A stretch of DNA of 64,000 nucleotides from Poecilobothrus nobilitatus (Eukaryota; Arthropoda; Insecta; Diptera; Dolichopodidae): positions 315,590,018 through 315,654,017 of the forward strand of contig OX352772.1 of NCBI GenBank assembly GCA_947095535.1. The letters are read 5' to 3'. The notes below the pieces were generated by a model, which worked only from the letters and a program-made list of their open reading frames with translations, was not told the origin of the DNA and made no database searches. The position numbers and the translations under genes are program-made. Of this stretch, positions 24,464-35,905 are shown piece by piece. How positions within the stretch are numbered: the stretch's first letter is position 1; every line of letters starts with the position of its first letter.

Positions 24464-24491
24464 CCCGTCGTATGACGGGCTTTTTTACTAG
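24464..24491 (+). mobile_element. Probable canonical Helitron 3' terminus
   Basis: A GC-rich hairpin CCCGTCGTATGACGGG (6-base stem, 4-base loop, 24464-24479) is followed 8 bases later by CTAG (24488-24491) and then a T. Canonical Helitrons end with a 16-20 base hairpin a few bases before CTRR and insert between A and T. The upstream body (from perhaps 24000, with GTGTGAAGATTTTGTAACG) has no coding capacity and the 5' TC end cannot be placed. This is a different type of end from the HINE families in this window. Confidence 0.5.
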
Positions 24492-25270
24492 TTAATAATA
24501 AAATGATAAATATTTATATAATTTTTTGCTTAACATTCGAACTATACAATGTGGGAACTAACTAATAGCATACAATACATACATACTAACCATGCCATAC
24601 TAACCATACAATAGAAAAACAATTTGTCGTTGTTGTTCAATTAGATTTAAATTTAATTATGCCGTTGTGGAACATATCTAATTTTGACAAATTCCACAGT
24701 TTGTAACTATATGATATTTAGTTGTCATTTTATGAATAATCAGATGTAGAGGTGCAATTTTATGTAGAAAAAAGTATCAAATATAATTTGAAATTTTGTG
24801 TTCGAATTATTTTTTTAATTTATGAAGCAATCCGGCAAATAATTAAAAAAAAATTGTTAAAAAGTGTTTAAGTTTCCATTAATAATTGATAAAAAAAAAA
24901 AATATTAATTTTAAATTAGCATTTTCATTGCCAGTAAAGTAGCAAAGTAATAAATGTATCAGGTAGCAAAGAATGATTATTAATGCTTCACCACTTCACA
25001 TGTCAAATATGCCTGTTGTTGTGATTGTGCGATTTTAGTCGTTGTCGTTCTCATTGTGCGTAGACAGTAATGATGAAATATAAATTAAATTCATACTTAA
25101 TAGTTTAAAAATAAATATAGATTAAGACAAATATGTAACTTACAAAAAACTTAATGTTTTTTACATGTTAAACAAAAATAAAAAAAAAACCATTTTGTTA
25201 ATTGTTTTTTGTAAGTTAAGATAGAATAAGACCGTACACAAACAATAAAATAAAAAAATTAAAATTGAAG
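24492..25270. other. AT-rich non-coding stretch
   Basis: Nothing recognisable beyond short runs (CATACTAACCATGCCATACTAACCATAC near 24583-24609 is a local duplication). Confidence 0.45.
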
Positions 25271-25450
25271 AGACCTCGGTTACTAAGTGGTTCGGCATAT
25301 CACGTACTGATTTCACTACACAAGTATGAAGTTTTTTAATTGGAAGGGAAATTAATCATTTTTACAAATTATCTGATATCTAATATTCAAAGTAATTAAG
25401 CACTTTTCTTATTAACCGAGGGAGTTGAAGTTCAAATTCTGCATATATGG
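25271..25450 (+). mobile_element. Possible degraded tRNA-derived SINE
   Basis: AGACCTCGGTTACTAAGTGG at 25271 resembles the SINE head GGCCTCGGTGGCCTAGTGGG, and ACCGAGGGAGTTGAAGTTC near 25417 resembles the segment before the B box in the copy at 42410. The two halves are further apart than in the good copies, so an insertion or chance match is possible. Confidence 0.25.
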
Positions 25451-27339
25451 CAAGTCCTTTAATTGAAAGCAAATCACCCTTGCTACCAAATATAGTGTCA
25501 TAATATATTATATATGTATATAATATAAATGGCCTTAGTAATTATAAATGGCCATTTACAAGTACTATTAATAAATAGAAATAAAAACAAATTTTAAGTA
25601 TTTTAAAATCAAATCTAATTTAACTAAAGAAGCCCTATTTCATGTGATAACCCACCAATTTATTAAAGAATAATTCTTAAAAAAATACAAGTCGTACTAA
25701 TATAATTCATGCAAAACAACACAACTCCTATAAAATCGGACATTTTGTTTATTTTTATTAAAATATCAGAAATATATTTATGTTATTATTTGAAATGTTA
25801 AAGGAGTCATTTTTATTGTAAACAAAACTTACAGTTTAAGCTAGAATTTTATTATTATTTAATAAAACTTAAACTGCATGTAAACCAGCTTTTGATCAAT
25901 CGGCATTAACACCAGAAACAAGTGATATTCCTTTTAATTCGTCGATATCATTTTCGTACATCATTATATCTGTCTTTCTGTTTCTAACGGTATAGTGGTA
26001 TCATGTTTGTTTTTTAATCAATTTCTTTTCTTTAATGCATTTCTTTTCTTCCATGCAATTCCATCCTAAATCGATAATGATATTGTTATAATAATTTTAC
26101 GATTCTGCAATATCGTTTCCTTGATTAATTTATTTTTTCAAGAGTGAAAAGAATTTGCTCAGCTGATTTACATAGCTTAACCCAAGATAATTATTTTTTA
26201 TAATCCATAATTACTCATTGCATATTTTTATTATAAGAAAAGGTATAAAGTAGTACTTTTACTCAGTTATTGTTAGTTGTCCTTTTTCAAAACCTTAATT
26301 TTATAAGTTGATACCTAAAGGATGACACGCTGAGAGCGCTATTTTTCGAAAATTTCTTATTTAAAAAATCATGCTGACATCGTCTAATGGAAAAAAAAAA
26401 CATTAATTTATTTTGTCATGATGCTTTATAGTAGTTACGGAACAAGTTTTGACATAATAACTTTCTCTTTTTAAACTTTAATGCCTTCAAATATTATATT
26501 TTGATTATTTTTCAAAATTTAAGTTTCATCTATGATCTATAATAAATCATGAATATTCCAAAAGATAAAAATATGATTAATGAACCATTTTTCTTTCTAT
26601 TAACTTTACAGTTTAAATTTTGTTTTTATGCTTCAATACTTGTTTAGGAATCATTAAAGTAATTAGTTATTTATCCTGACATAACTGCAACTATTAAATA
26701 CAACTTAATATGCAATGAACATCGCCTGCAAACGACTTATGACGACTTACTTATATTTATAGCAACATTTTATAAACTACGTATTTCAAAATCAAAGATC
26801 ATTTTTAGATCAGCGTCTGTAATAAAATTGTTTGTTATGCAAAATTTATCATTAAACTATCATATAGATAAGGTAGTAGATATTACACAGATTTCAAAAT
26901 CTGTGCACTAACCTTTGTAAGTTATTATCTTATGTTTTTTTTTAGATATTAAAATTTTGCTATTGACAATGTAACCTTCACTTTAGTTTTTATAATAAAA
27001 ACAAAAATTTAATTTTTTTTTTAATGATCATTTTGCAATATTAATGGTTTCTTTTCAAATTTTTTTTTTTTTATAATTTAGTTAATATTCCAGTATGTGT
27101 ACACGTGATGAAGATCAGAACATCAGCAATTTTCAAGAAGAAATTTTTTTCTCAAAAGAATATTAACCAAAAAAAAAAAAAATTTTCCTAGGTTTGAGCG
27201 AACATTTGGAAGTAAAACCAATTTGAACCATAACCACCAATACCGTATTTCAAATTATTCTTTAAAATTCCCTTTTTTAAATGTTGACTTACATAGTAAT
27301 ATAGTCCTTGATTCTCTCAGAGAAAATATAAAAAAAATG
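25451..27339. other. AT-rich non-coding stretch
   Basis: No gene recognised. A short perfect palindrome CACAGATTTCAAAATCTGTG lies at about 26885. Confidence 0.45.
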
Positions 27340-27490
27340 TTTTAGCACATTTTTAAAAAAAAATATTTAAAAATGTGCTTATTAATTTTACTGTGTCCGT
27401 CCATCAGTTTTTTTATTGAACTTTACACCATTAAAGTCGGAGTAATAAAATTTTAACCATGGGTAAAATAACTTTTTTATGAAACCTCAC
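27340..27490 (+). mobile_element. HINE-2, left part (split by a LINE)
   Basis: TTTTAGCACATTTTTAAAA, AATGTGCTTATTAATTTTAC, GTGTCCGTCCATCAG and ACCATGGGTAAAATAAC correspond to the start of HINE-2 at 40192-40360. It stops at the T-run that marks the LINE tail, and the family resumes at 29272. Confidence 0.65.
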
Positions 27491-27512
27491 CAATCTCAGG
27501 TTCCACTTAACA

Positions 27513-29262
27513 TTTTTTTTTTTTTTTTTATTCAAACTTTAATTATTAATTTTATACAAATAATAAATGTTATATAAATTATACAATATGATAATTTATT
27601 TAATAGCCTTAGCCGTAGCTGACTGGCTTTCTATATTTTTATTTACTTTAAATTTTTATAAATTTTTATAACCTAAAATTTTTTTATTATTTTTATTTTC
27701 ATTTTAGTGTCAAAGTTTTTTTGTTCTTTATTTCATTTTCATTAAAATTACAATTTATTGCAATATGTGTTTAGCTTAACTTACTTTAAAACTATTACTA
27801 ATACATTTTGTTGATATCTTTACCCCAATATATACCTTTTTATTTCTTTTTTAAAATCTTTTATATTTGTGATACTTTTTAATCTAACAGGTAGTTCATT
27901 AAATTGCTATAGGCAGTTATATGAACAGTTATTTTTTTGAGAGTTTGTTCTAAAGAGATAAAATTTCAAGTAAAAATTTGACCAATATGGGGCCTCGGTG
28001 GCCTAGTGGGTAAGAGCGCATAAAATACGCTGTAAAAACTCAGAGAGTCTGGGCTCGAATCCCATCAGATTTATTCCCCCTTACGACATTTACAGCCCCA
28101 CCTGAATAGGAAAGGCTGTGTAATTTCCTGTCCACATTTATGTGGCAGAAAAATGCATTAAAAAATTTTTTTTTGTCTTATTCCTTGTGTTGTGATAATG
28201 AATATCTATCAACCTATTTAAAATAATTAAAATAAGATTGTTAATAATTTTAAATGCCGTCATACAAAGCTCATATTTCGTTATATCACAAAGGCTCCAT
28301 GTATTTATAATTGTATAATATATTAGTTAGATATCGAATTGGATCGAAATGAATTACTTTTATTGCTTTTTTCTGAATAATTTCAAGTTTTTTAAGAGTG
28401 CATTTTTGCGCATTAATCCAAATAATGTTAGAAAAGAAATATGAAGTGTATATTATGTAGAGCCCCTCTTTATTAAAATATTTGCGCATTCTCCTCAGTA
28501 TGAAGATGTAAGGTGTAATTTTTTAATGACATATTCCACATGTTTACACCACTTTAACTTACTATCTAAAATTAAACATTGGTAATTAAATTACTTTACT
28601 ACTTCCACCGTCTCATTATTAAATTGAAAATTTAAATTAGAAAATTTTTTATTTTCGAACAATATACTCTTGGTTATTTTTATATTTTAACATTTAACAT
28701 TTGAAAACAAACTGTCTTTATTAAGCCATTCCGTAATAATCTTAAAGTCATTATCGATATGTCTCTTAATATCATTATCATTGGTCGATTAGTATTTTAA
28801 TACAGCATCATCTGAATAGTATTGGATAGAACCGTTTAGGTTGAGGTATGAAATATCGTTAATGTAAATTTTGAAGAGATCATACTCGAGAATTGAGCTT
28901 TGCGGTACACCCTTTCTAACTGGTTTTAGTAGACTAAGTGTATTATTTACTCTTATCATTTTTCGTCTATCATCTAAATAAGATTTAAAAAAAGCTAATT
29001 CATTAAAGTTTAATTCAGATAATTTCAGTAAAAAAATTTGATGATTTACACAATTGATTTGATGATCTACAAAAGCTTTTTGAAAGTCGACAAACACGCA
29101 CGGTACACGCACGGTACGTGAAGATAAATACCAATATTTTTCGTTATGAAATGGGTTAAACTTAAACAAGCAGCTGTAGTATTGGAATTTTTTTCAAATC
29201 CATATTGTGCCTCATTTAATATATTGTTGTTAAACATAAAATCGTTATATTTTTTCAATATA
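27513..29262 (-). pseudogene. 5'-truncated LINE with broken reverse transcriptase (CR1/Jockey-like)
   Basis: Minus-strand non-LTR retrotransposon; the poly-T at 27513-27529 is its poly(A) tail. From 29258 the protein reads NNILNEAQYGFEKNSNTTAA, then shifts frame into 29169-28789. There the RT motif FVDFQKAF (catalytic Asp), SYLDDRR, KGVPQSSIL and YYSDDAVLKY are visible; the usual YADD is YSDD (Asp pair at 28807-28812) and GS has become SS. After a broken stretch (about 28780-28500, with FKIITEWLNKDSLFSNV) the thumb-like part reads IIWINAQKCTLKKLEIIQKK (28489-28286). The C-terminus continues as FKIINN and HYHNTRNK, is interrupted by a SINE at 27989-28167, and resumes as FNELPVRLKSITNIKDFKK before the stop near 27827. 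Several stops and shifts mean it is dead. It lies inside HINE-2. Confidence 0.8.
27989..28167 (+). mobile_element. tRNA-derived SINE, copy 1
   Basis: Starts GGGGCCTCGGTGGCCTAGTG. An RNA polymerase III A box (TGGCCTAGTGGG, 27999-28010) and B box (GGCTCGAATCC, 28052-28062) are at tRNA-like spacing. A shared body follows, with CCCCCTTACGACATTTACAG, AAAGGCTGTGTAATTTCC and CATTTATGTGGCAGAAAAATG, and a short A-rich tail. It interrupts the C-terminal coding region of the LINE, in the opposite orientation. Confidence 0.85.
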
Positions 29263-29271
29263 AAAAGGCGA

Positions 29272-29735
29272 GCCTACAGAAAATACTTTTAACTTTATAA
29301 ATCAATATCAAAATTATACAAATTTTTGCGATTTAATATTTAAATTTACTATTATTTGGAAACAAAATTTTGGTTTTCAGATAGAACCTTAAAATTTTAA
29401 GACAAGAAACATCTTTAACTTAGTATCTTCATATAATAGAAGTTTTTGTCAGTTTTTGTACCACCTCTTTTTAAGAACTATTAAGTTTCAAAAATTGAAA
29501 ACACAAAAACTAAAGCTTCTATATTATATTCTTATAAGTGTAAACATCTTTTATTTATTAAAAAGAGTTTCCTTAAAATTGAAGAAAGTATACCTCTTGA
29601 TTTTTTGAATTTTTTCTTAATATTTAAGATACTAGAAAATTTACAAATTTTGTGTGCAAATGGTTTTTATTGCCTTGGAAAATATGCACCTTTTAAAAAT
29701 CTTAGTTTTACATTCTTCCTCGTTTATATTCTTAA
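29272..29735 (+). mobile_element. HINE-2, right part (split by a LINE)
   Basis: Resumes HINE-2 with AACTTTATAAATCAATATC (compare 40496-40515), continues through ACCTCTTTTTAAGAACTATTAAG and ends TTTTACATTCTTCCTCGTTT, the equivalent of TTTACATTCTACCTTGTTTT at 41016-41034. The end word AAACGAGGAAGAATGTAA is intermediate between the HINE-2 and HINE-5 termini. Confidence 0.65.
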
Positions 29736-29919
29736 TTAAATGAATTTTTTTTATTCTTGTATCTTTAATTGAGCTAATGAGAAAAAAAATTACTTACTTT
29801 CGCTGTAATATTTTTTTTCCACTTCGGTCCTTTTTAGTAGCCATATTTTATTACACATTCACTTAAATCAGTGTTGTCGTTATCATCGAATTTGAATTTT
29901 AAATAGTTTTTTTATAGTT

Positions 29920-31150
29920 TTTTTTTATACCCGTACGATAGGATCGGGTATAATAAAATTACTCCTCCGTTTGTAACACCTCGAAATAAGCGAGCTAGAT
30001 ATACCTTTAAAGGTATGGATCGGATCAGAAAAAAATTCTAAGTCGATAGAGCCATGTCCGTCCGTCCGTCAGTACGCTAACTCAAAAACTAAGAAAGCTA
30101 GAATCTTGAAATTTACACAAAATATTCTAGGAGCAATTTGTAGGTTCCCGATTTTTTTTGGTTGAGTTCCGACCAAAACTTCGGGTAGCTCTCTAACACC
30201 TAACTTTTAGATCCCCACATTTTTTTTGAAATAGAGCTATGAAATTAACTGCTGATAGATGTCACAAAAATATTAATTTTATTTTTAATCACTTTTTTTT
30301 ACAGCCCCACCCGTTACGGAGCAACACCCTACCAAAGGTTCAAAAAAGCTCTATATTTAAATTGTTATAGCACAAGTTATATAAGGTATATCTTCATTTT
30401 AAAAACGCCAAACGATTACTACTTTTATTAGCTTTAAAAGTATATATACAATAAATATATTTTTGTGACATACGGTGTCTTAATTTACCGTTATTCGAAA
30501 CTAAAATTTTGCAAAATCCCTTAACCCTTGTATCTTCTAAACGGTTAAAGTTGGAAACTTGAAATTTTGATAAAAGTTAGAACTTTGAAAATAAGTATGA
30601 GTCATTTCAGAAATTTTTTTTGTATTACCCACCGTTTAGGAGCTGTAAGGGGTCAAAAACTGAAAATTTCCTATTTTTAAACACCTTTAACTTGAACACC
30701 TGTTAAAATTATTTTGAAGTAATACACAAAAATTAAAGCTTCAACATTATACTCTTATTTTTGTTAACCACTTTTTTTAATAATATAGGGTTACTTTATA
30801 ATTGACGAAAGTGTTACTTGATTTTTTCAAATTTTCTAACAAATTGCTTTAACGAATTTTTTCCATTTTGTTTTACTCGATAATTTGAAATTGTTGAGGA
30901 TATAATGCGTAGTACAAAACAATGTAAATAAATAAACTACATAACGGTAGCTTGAAGAATTTTTATTTATATGATATTGATATATATACATACTTATATA
31001 ATATCATGTTTATTTACATATCGTATATGTCACTAGTGAATGAATGATAAGAGTCTAGATGTGTATTATATAGCGCCGTATTTACATACATATATGTATT
31101 TTATTGTACTTATAAGAAATTATTCTGTCAATGGAATATTCAAATATAAT
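29920..31150 (+). mobile_element. HINE-4 copy
   Basis: Begins TTATACCCGTACGATAGGAT with CGGGTATA, forming an ATACCCG/CGGGTAT hairpin. The DINE-1-like block follows: TAACACCTCGAAATAAGCG, GGTATGGATCGGATCAG and CCATGTCCGTCCGTCCGTC, then AAAACTAAGAAAGCTAGAATC. The core (30300-30780) has the same module as HINE-2 (CAGCCCCACCCGTTACGGAG, later CACCGTTTAGGAGCTGTAAG). Similarity with the minus-strand copy at 18553 extends to about 31150, through TAATGCGTAGTACAAAACAA. No coding capacity. Confidence 0.7.
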
Positions 31151-33613
31151 ACAATATAATATTTAAAATTATATTTACTATTTTGTACTAAGTAAATTTA
31201 ATATACATTTACCGTTTAGTATTAAATGGTACTATAGAATATTTGAAAAAGTAGAATAAGCATTTTATTTGCCACTAAATGTATTACAGTTTTATTTTAT
31301 TAAAACAACGACAACACTAACTTTATTTATATAAAATTTAAAATCTGTCTTTTCCTCTCTACCTTTTTTTACCTAGTCACAAATACATTTATACTGATTT
31401 TAGCACACAAAAACAAATATCTATACACAGAATATTATATTTGGAATTATTGTTCTTATGTTTTTCGTTGTTCTTCAGTTCTTTAGTTTCAGTTGTAAAG
31501 GAAAAATTAATGTGGGTTAAATTTTAATTGGTAAAGAAAAAAAAAAAAATGGGATCAAAAGATACAAGAAAAAAAAGGCGAAATATGTAAAATGTGTAGT
31601 AGTTGATTTGGTTCATTATGAATTATTCTATGAACGTTGACCTTTATGTTGAATTTATAAAATTTGCCAACCATTGACCTATATTTTTATATTTTAAGTT
31701 TTGTTGTAAGCAGAATTTTATTTTTTATTTAAATTTGTTAGTAAAAAAATATTTAATGCTGCAATAGAAAAAAATATAAGTACACAATTCTTTTTTTTTT
31801 TTTTGTTTGGTAAAATTAAAAAGAAACGTCGACACCAAAATTCTTATATGCTTAATTTTGTGTAAATGAATAATTAAAGCGCTGTAATGAAAAAAAAAAA
31901 AATTTTTTTTTCTTTTAAAAATTTACAAAAAATTAAATTGGATAAGGAACTAAAAATTTTGTTAAATGAATTTTTAATTATTCTTATGAATTTGATTATG
32001 TTATATTGTTACAACGGGTCTCTTTATGACAAAGAATGAATAGGGTTTCATTAGACGAAGAATTTTATTAACTATTATGTTATCTTTAAAGGTTACTGGA
32101 TTACAAAGAATGGATATAGTTTCGTTAGAAGGACTATCTCAATTTTTATGTTATCTTTAATATAGTAACCAGAGTTTCTCAGAAATTTTTTAGCACCTTA
32201 ATATATATAGATACAAATTATTTTCAAAGCCAAAATAGAATAAATCATGAACAAATATTCATTCGATTCAAAAAGTAAAGCTAGTCGTTCAAAATAATCA
32301 TTTGAAAAATTTCTTACCTTTTTCACTCCTTTTAATAGCATATGATTTCCACAAAGCCTGTATTCTCTGAAAGATTGTGTACTTTTCTGTGTTTTTCTTA
32401 TCTTTGAAGCTTTAATCCAATGCTTGCTTTGAGATAGTGTAACTTTTTATCGAGCTATATTTTTATTCTAGACTTTTCCAACTCAGTTTTTCTTTTCTTG
32501 TACACAGTTTTCTTCCACTACAGTTTTTTGTCTGTAATTCTTCTAACTCAATATATTTTGTACATCGTTCAGAGACATTTAGTTATGAATATTTATCGAC
32601 TATACCAAATAATAGTATTAAAGTATTTTATAATTAATTATTATTCAAGTTTTCTTGCCATATTAAATATTCAGGAGTCAAATATTCTTATATTTATTTC
32701 TTTAGCTATAAGTGCTAATCCACATACTCTTCGGAAACTGTCGATAGCTGTAATTGTTATCTTGTTTAGCCAATTTTTTTAATTTACATCTTTCATGTTT
32801 GTAACGTTATTTAAACAGTCTCATAATTATTACTTTGTTCATAATCGTATCATTATTATTTATTTCTTCTGCAAGACATTTATGCTTATGAACCTGAGTT
32901 TCGTTTTTTCGTGATTTTTAATGTTATTATATAACATTAATTATACCAACAGGGATTAAATTTTTGTTTATCCTAACTTGGTCAGTAATTGATTTATTTA
33001 TATTTCCGTCCAAATTTTCACTTTAAGAAGCTCTACTGTGAAAGCGGCAATTTTATTAATCTTACGATAGATATTGGGTTCTCCAAAATTGTCTTCCATC
33101 TATGTGTTTTTGATTTGTAGATATTTCTTCATTTTTGTTTTTAACTAGATGGTTAATTCAAATTTTATGATTTAGCTCTTCTTTGTCTTAGGATGTTAAT
33201 ATTCGCTCTTTCATCTTTTCTGCTGCTTTTCTTCTACAAATAATTTTTTACAGCTTCACTCGTGTTCATTATGAGAGTTTCTTTTAATGATCTCCTTTTC
33301 TGTTTATCAAGTTACTTTTATATATCCAGGATTAGATATGAAGGAGATAATGACAAAGTTACAGTCATGATATATACCTAATATTCGTAACAAATATAAT
33401 AAATAGAAAAAATCATAAAAAATATTTCTACTGACTACAATTAGTACCACTCAAAAATAATTTTTGAATTTTAATCGATAAAAGAAACATTCGGGAATAT
33501 TAAAAACATCATTGTCAGTCTGTTTAAAGTTTTATAGTTCCATGTATTTTAATAACTCTAAACTTTTCCTTTTTGAAAAATATATTACACTTCTACGAAT
33601 GTAGTTCTCGCTC
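31151..33613. other. AT-rich non-coding stretch
   Basis: Longest unexplained spacer in the first half. Around 32340-33350 the strand is T-rich with moderately higher GC, and a 94-codon frame (32498-32782) is F/I/Y/L-rich without motifs, so it is most likely a by-product. Two similar segments (AAAGAATGAATAGGGTTTC near 32031 and AAAGAATGGATATAGTTTC near 32106) suggest an old 75-bp duplication. Confidence 0.4.
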
Positions 33614-34219
33614 GGTATAATAAATTGGCGATTACGTTTATGATAGCTTGAAGGAGACGAGGTAGGAAAAGTATCTTCTTCAGGATCGATTTAGCATATT
33701 GACCGATCATTACGCTCAATATCTCAAAAATAAATAATCTATAGGAATCTGAAATTTTTAGCATTTCACTTTTATTAAGATATTAGTTTTGCTATTGATT
33801 TTGGAGAAGTTCGACCGGCAGAATCCAATATCTACCAAACAACTTATTTTTTTATATGAGAATCACTCAGGGTCTAATTGAACTAAGTATCTCAAACTGT
33901 TCAAAAGAAATTAACTTTTATGCCAACGATATCTACAAAATTTGGTTGATCTAGCACAATGCAGTTTTGAGTATAACTGTCATAGACAGATCTGCAAATT
34001 CAAGCTAGACTTCTCATTCTTAAAAGATTATTAAACTATTAAGTTATAAGACAATAACTTCAATAAAATTTATTGATTTCAAATAACGAATTCTAGTATA
34101 TCTGTCAAATAACTCCGAAATTTATATAAATATGTCTATGTACTTAAATTTTATGGAACCAGCATATACAATATACATTCGTACAGATATGCAACTATAC
34201 ACTCTTCCTCGTTTTTATT
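33614..34219 (-). mobile_element. HINE-5 copy, diverged
   Basis: Minus-strand copy. GGTATAATAAATTGGCGATTAC at its left end and CACTCTTCCTCGTTTTT at its right end are the complements of the 3' and 5' ends of the copy at 43383. Between them lie CAGGATCGATTTAG, ACGCTCAATATCTCAAAAATAA and a diverged core. Confidence 0.6.
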
Positions 34220-35199
34220 AATAGATTTCTATCTTCCTATATTAAATTTTGTTAATATTACTTAATTTTTGTTATTCAGACATTTATAGAACATGGTACC
34301 TATAGCAAATAGTAATACACGTGGTCTCATTCTCACGATTTTTTTTGTTTATTTGTAAATAACAAAATTTTTATGTAACAATTTTTCGCTTGCCGATTTC
34401 GCGAATTAAAACAAAAAAAAAGGAGCAATATTGTTTAATTTCTTCATATTATATACATTATTTAAAAGTATTATATTATCATTTATGTAAATATATTGGA
34501 TAGAACATTAATATAATATCGATTATAAGTGTGATGTTAAGGAAACTTAAAAAAAAAAAAACAAAAACAAAATTATATCAAATAGAATTGTCATGTCATG
34601 CAATCCAATTTATATTAAATCGACTTTTAATTGAAGAAAAAAGAAAAACAATCATTTAATGCGTAACAAAAACAATACCGTAAATTAAATTATAGTATGC
34701 TCTTTTTAAACCAAAAAAGAAAACTAATACCAATATTTCATAGCATTTAACATTATTATTGAGGTTATGATAATTAACCAAAAAAAAAAACTCGTTTTAA
34801 ACCTAAAGAATTTATTTCGCCAAAAAAAAAAATTCTTAAGGCTTATATATAGTGTTACTGAATTTACATAGGTGAGGAAGACAATCTGCAATAATTTCAA
34901 TTCTTTATAAAAGATTTTAAAAACCTACAAAAGTTTAAAAACGTGAAAAAGTGCATCCTCAAATTACTGAAAAAGGTAAAAATTATATTAAATATTATAC
35001 TATTAATATACCTAATAATACTTTCATAGTTTCAGTAACTTTAAGTTACTGACATTCTTATTTTCGTGCATTATGACAATTCCTCCAAAGGTTGTAACTC
35101 CTTAGGAATAAAATTGGCAAAGTATTGAACTATTTAAAATAACTACATATATTATATATAAATTTAAAAATCAAAGCTTTTATGATAGGCAAACTGATG

Positions 35200-35905
35200 T
35201 ACGTAACGTTACATCGAGTTTAGATTGTATAAGATATTATAAAAAATTATAGATGTATGGTAAATATTCTCAATTCATCACTCGAACAAAACTAAATTTT
35301 ATAGAAGTCGTTTCTATAAAATTTAATAATTTTTTTAGAAAATTTCAGATATTTGAATTAATTAAGTACGGCAAGTTAAGATTTATTTATATCAATTTCG
35401 GAGTTATCTGACAGTACCCCAAAGATGTTGCGCCAAACAAATCAAATTTTGTAGGATCTTTGGTATAAAATTTGATTTTTTTTTACAATTTTTTAAAAAT
35501 CTTTAGCTTAATTAAATACCAAAGTGTTATGTTATGATATGATATAACTTTCGCAGCTGACATCTATTATAAATCTTAACTTCTTCTGACAAAATGTCAG
35601 ATACCTAATTTAATTGAACACAAATTTATTCTCATATAAAAAAAATAAGTTGTATAGCGGCAAATCAAACGTTCTAACTTGTTCAATTTCAATAGCCATT
35701 GATATTGAAATGAAATCGCAAAAAATTTTCAAAGTCATATATCCTTTGTTTTTTCAGTTATCATGCAAACGGATTCACACGTTATCTAAATCGAGACAGA
35801 ACTAAATCCAGAGCAAGAATATCTTATATAAAATTCCATATCTATATCGTGCCCTTTACAGTATCACAAATGTAATGGCAAATTTTTTATACTCTTAAAT
35901 AATTT
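35200..35905 (+). mobile_element. HINE-5 copy, heavily decayed
   Basis: CAGTTATCATGCAAACGGATTC and the segment from CCATATCTATATCGTGCCC to TCACAAATGTAATGGCAAATT match the HINE-5 3' block (43990-44115) with many substitutions. An upstream GAGTTATCTGACAGTACCCC (35401) fits the core word TTGTATGACAGCTACCCG. The 5' boundary is uncertain. Confidence 0.45.
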
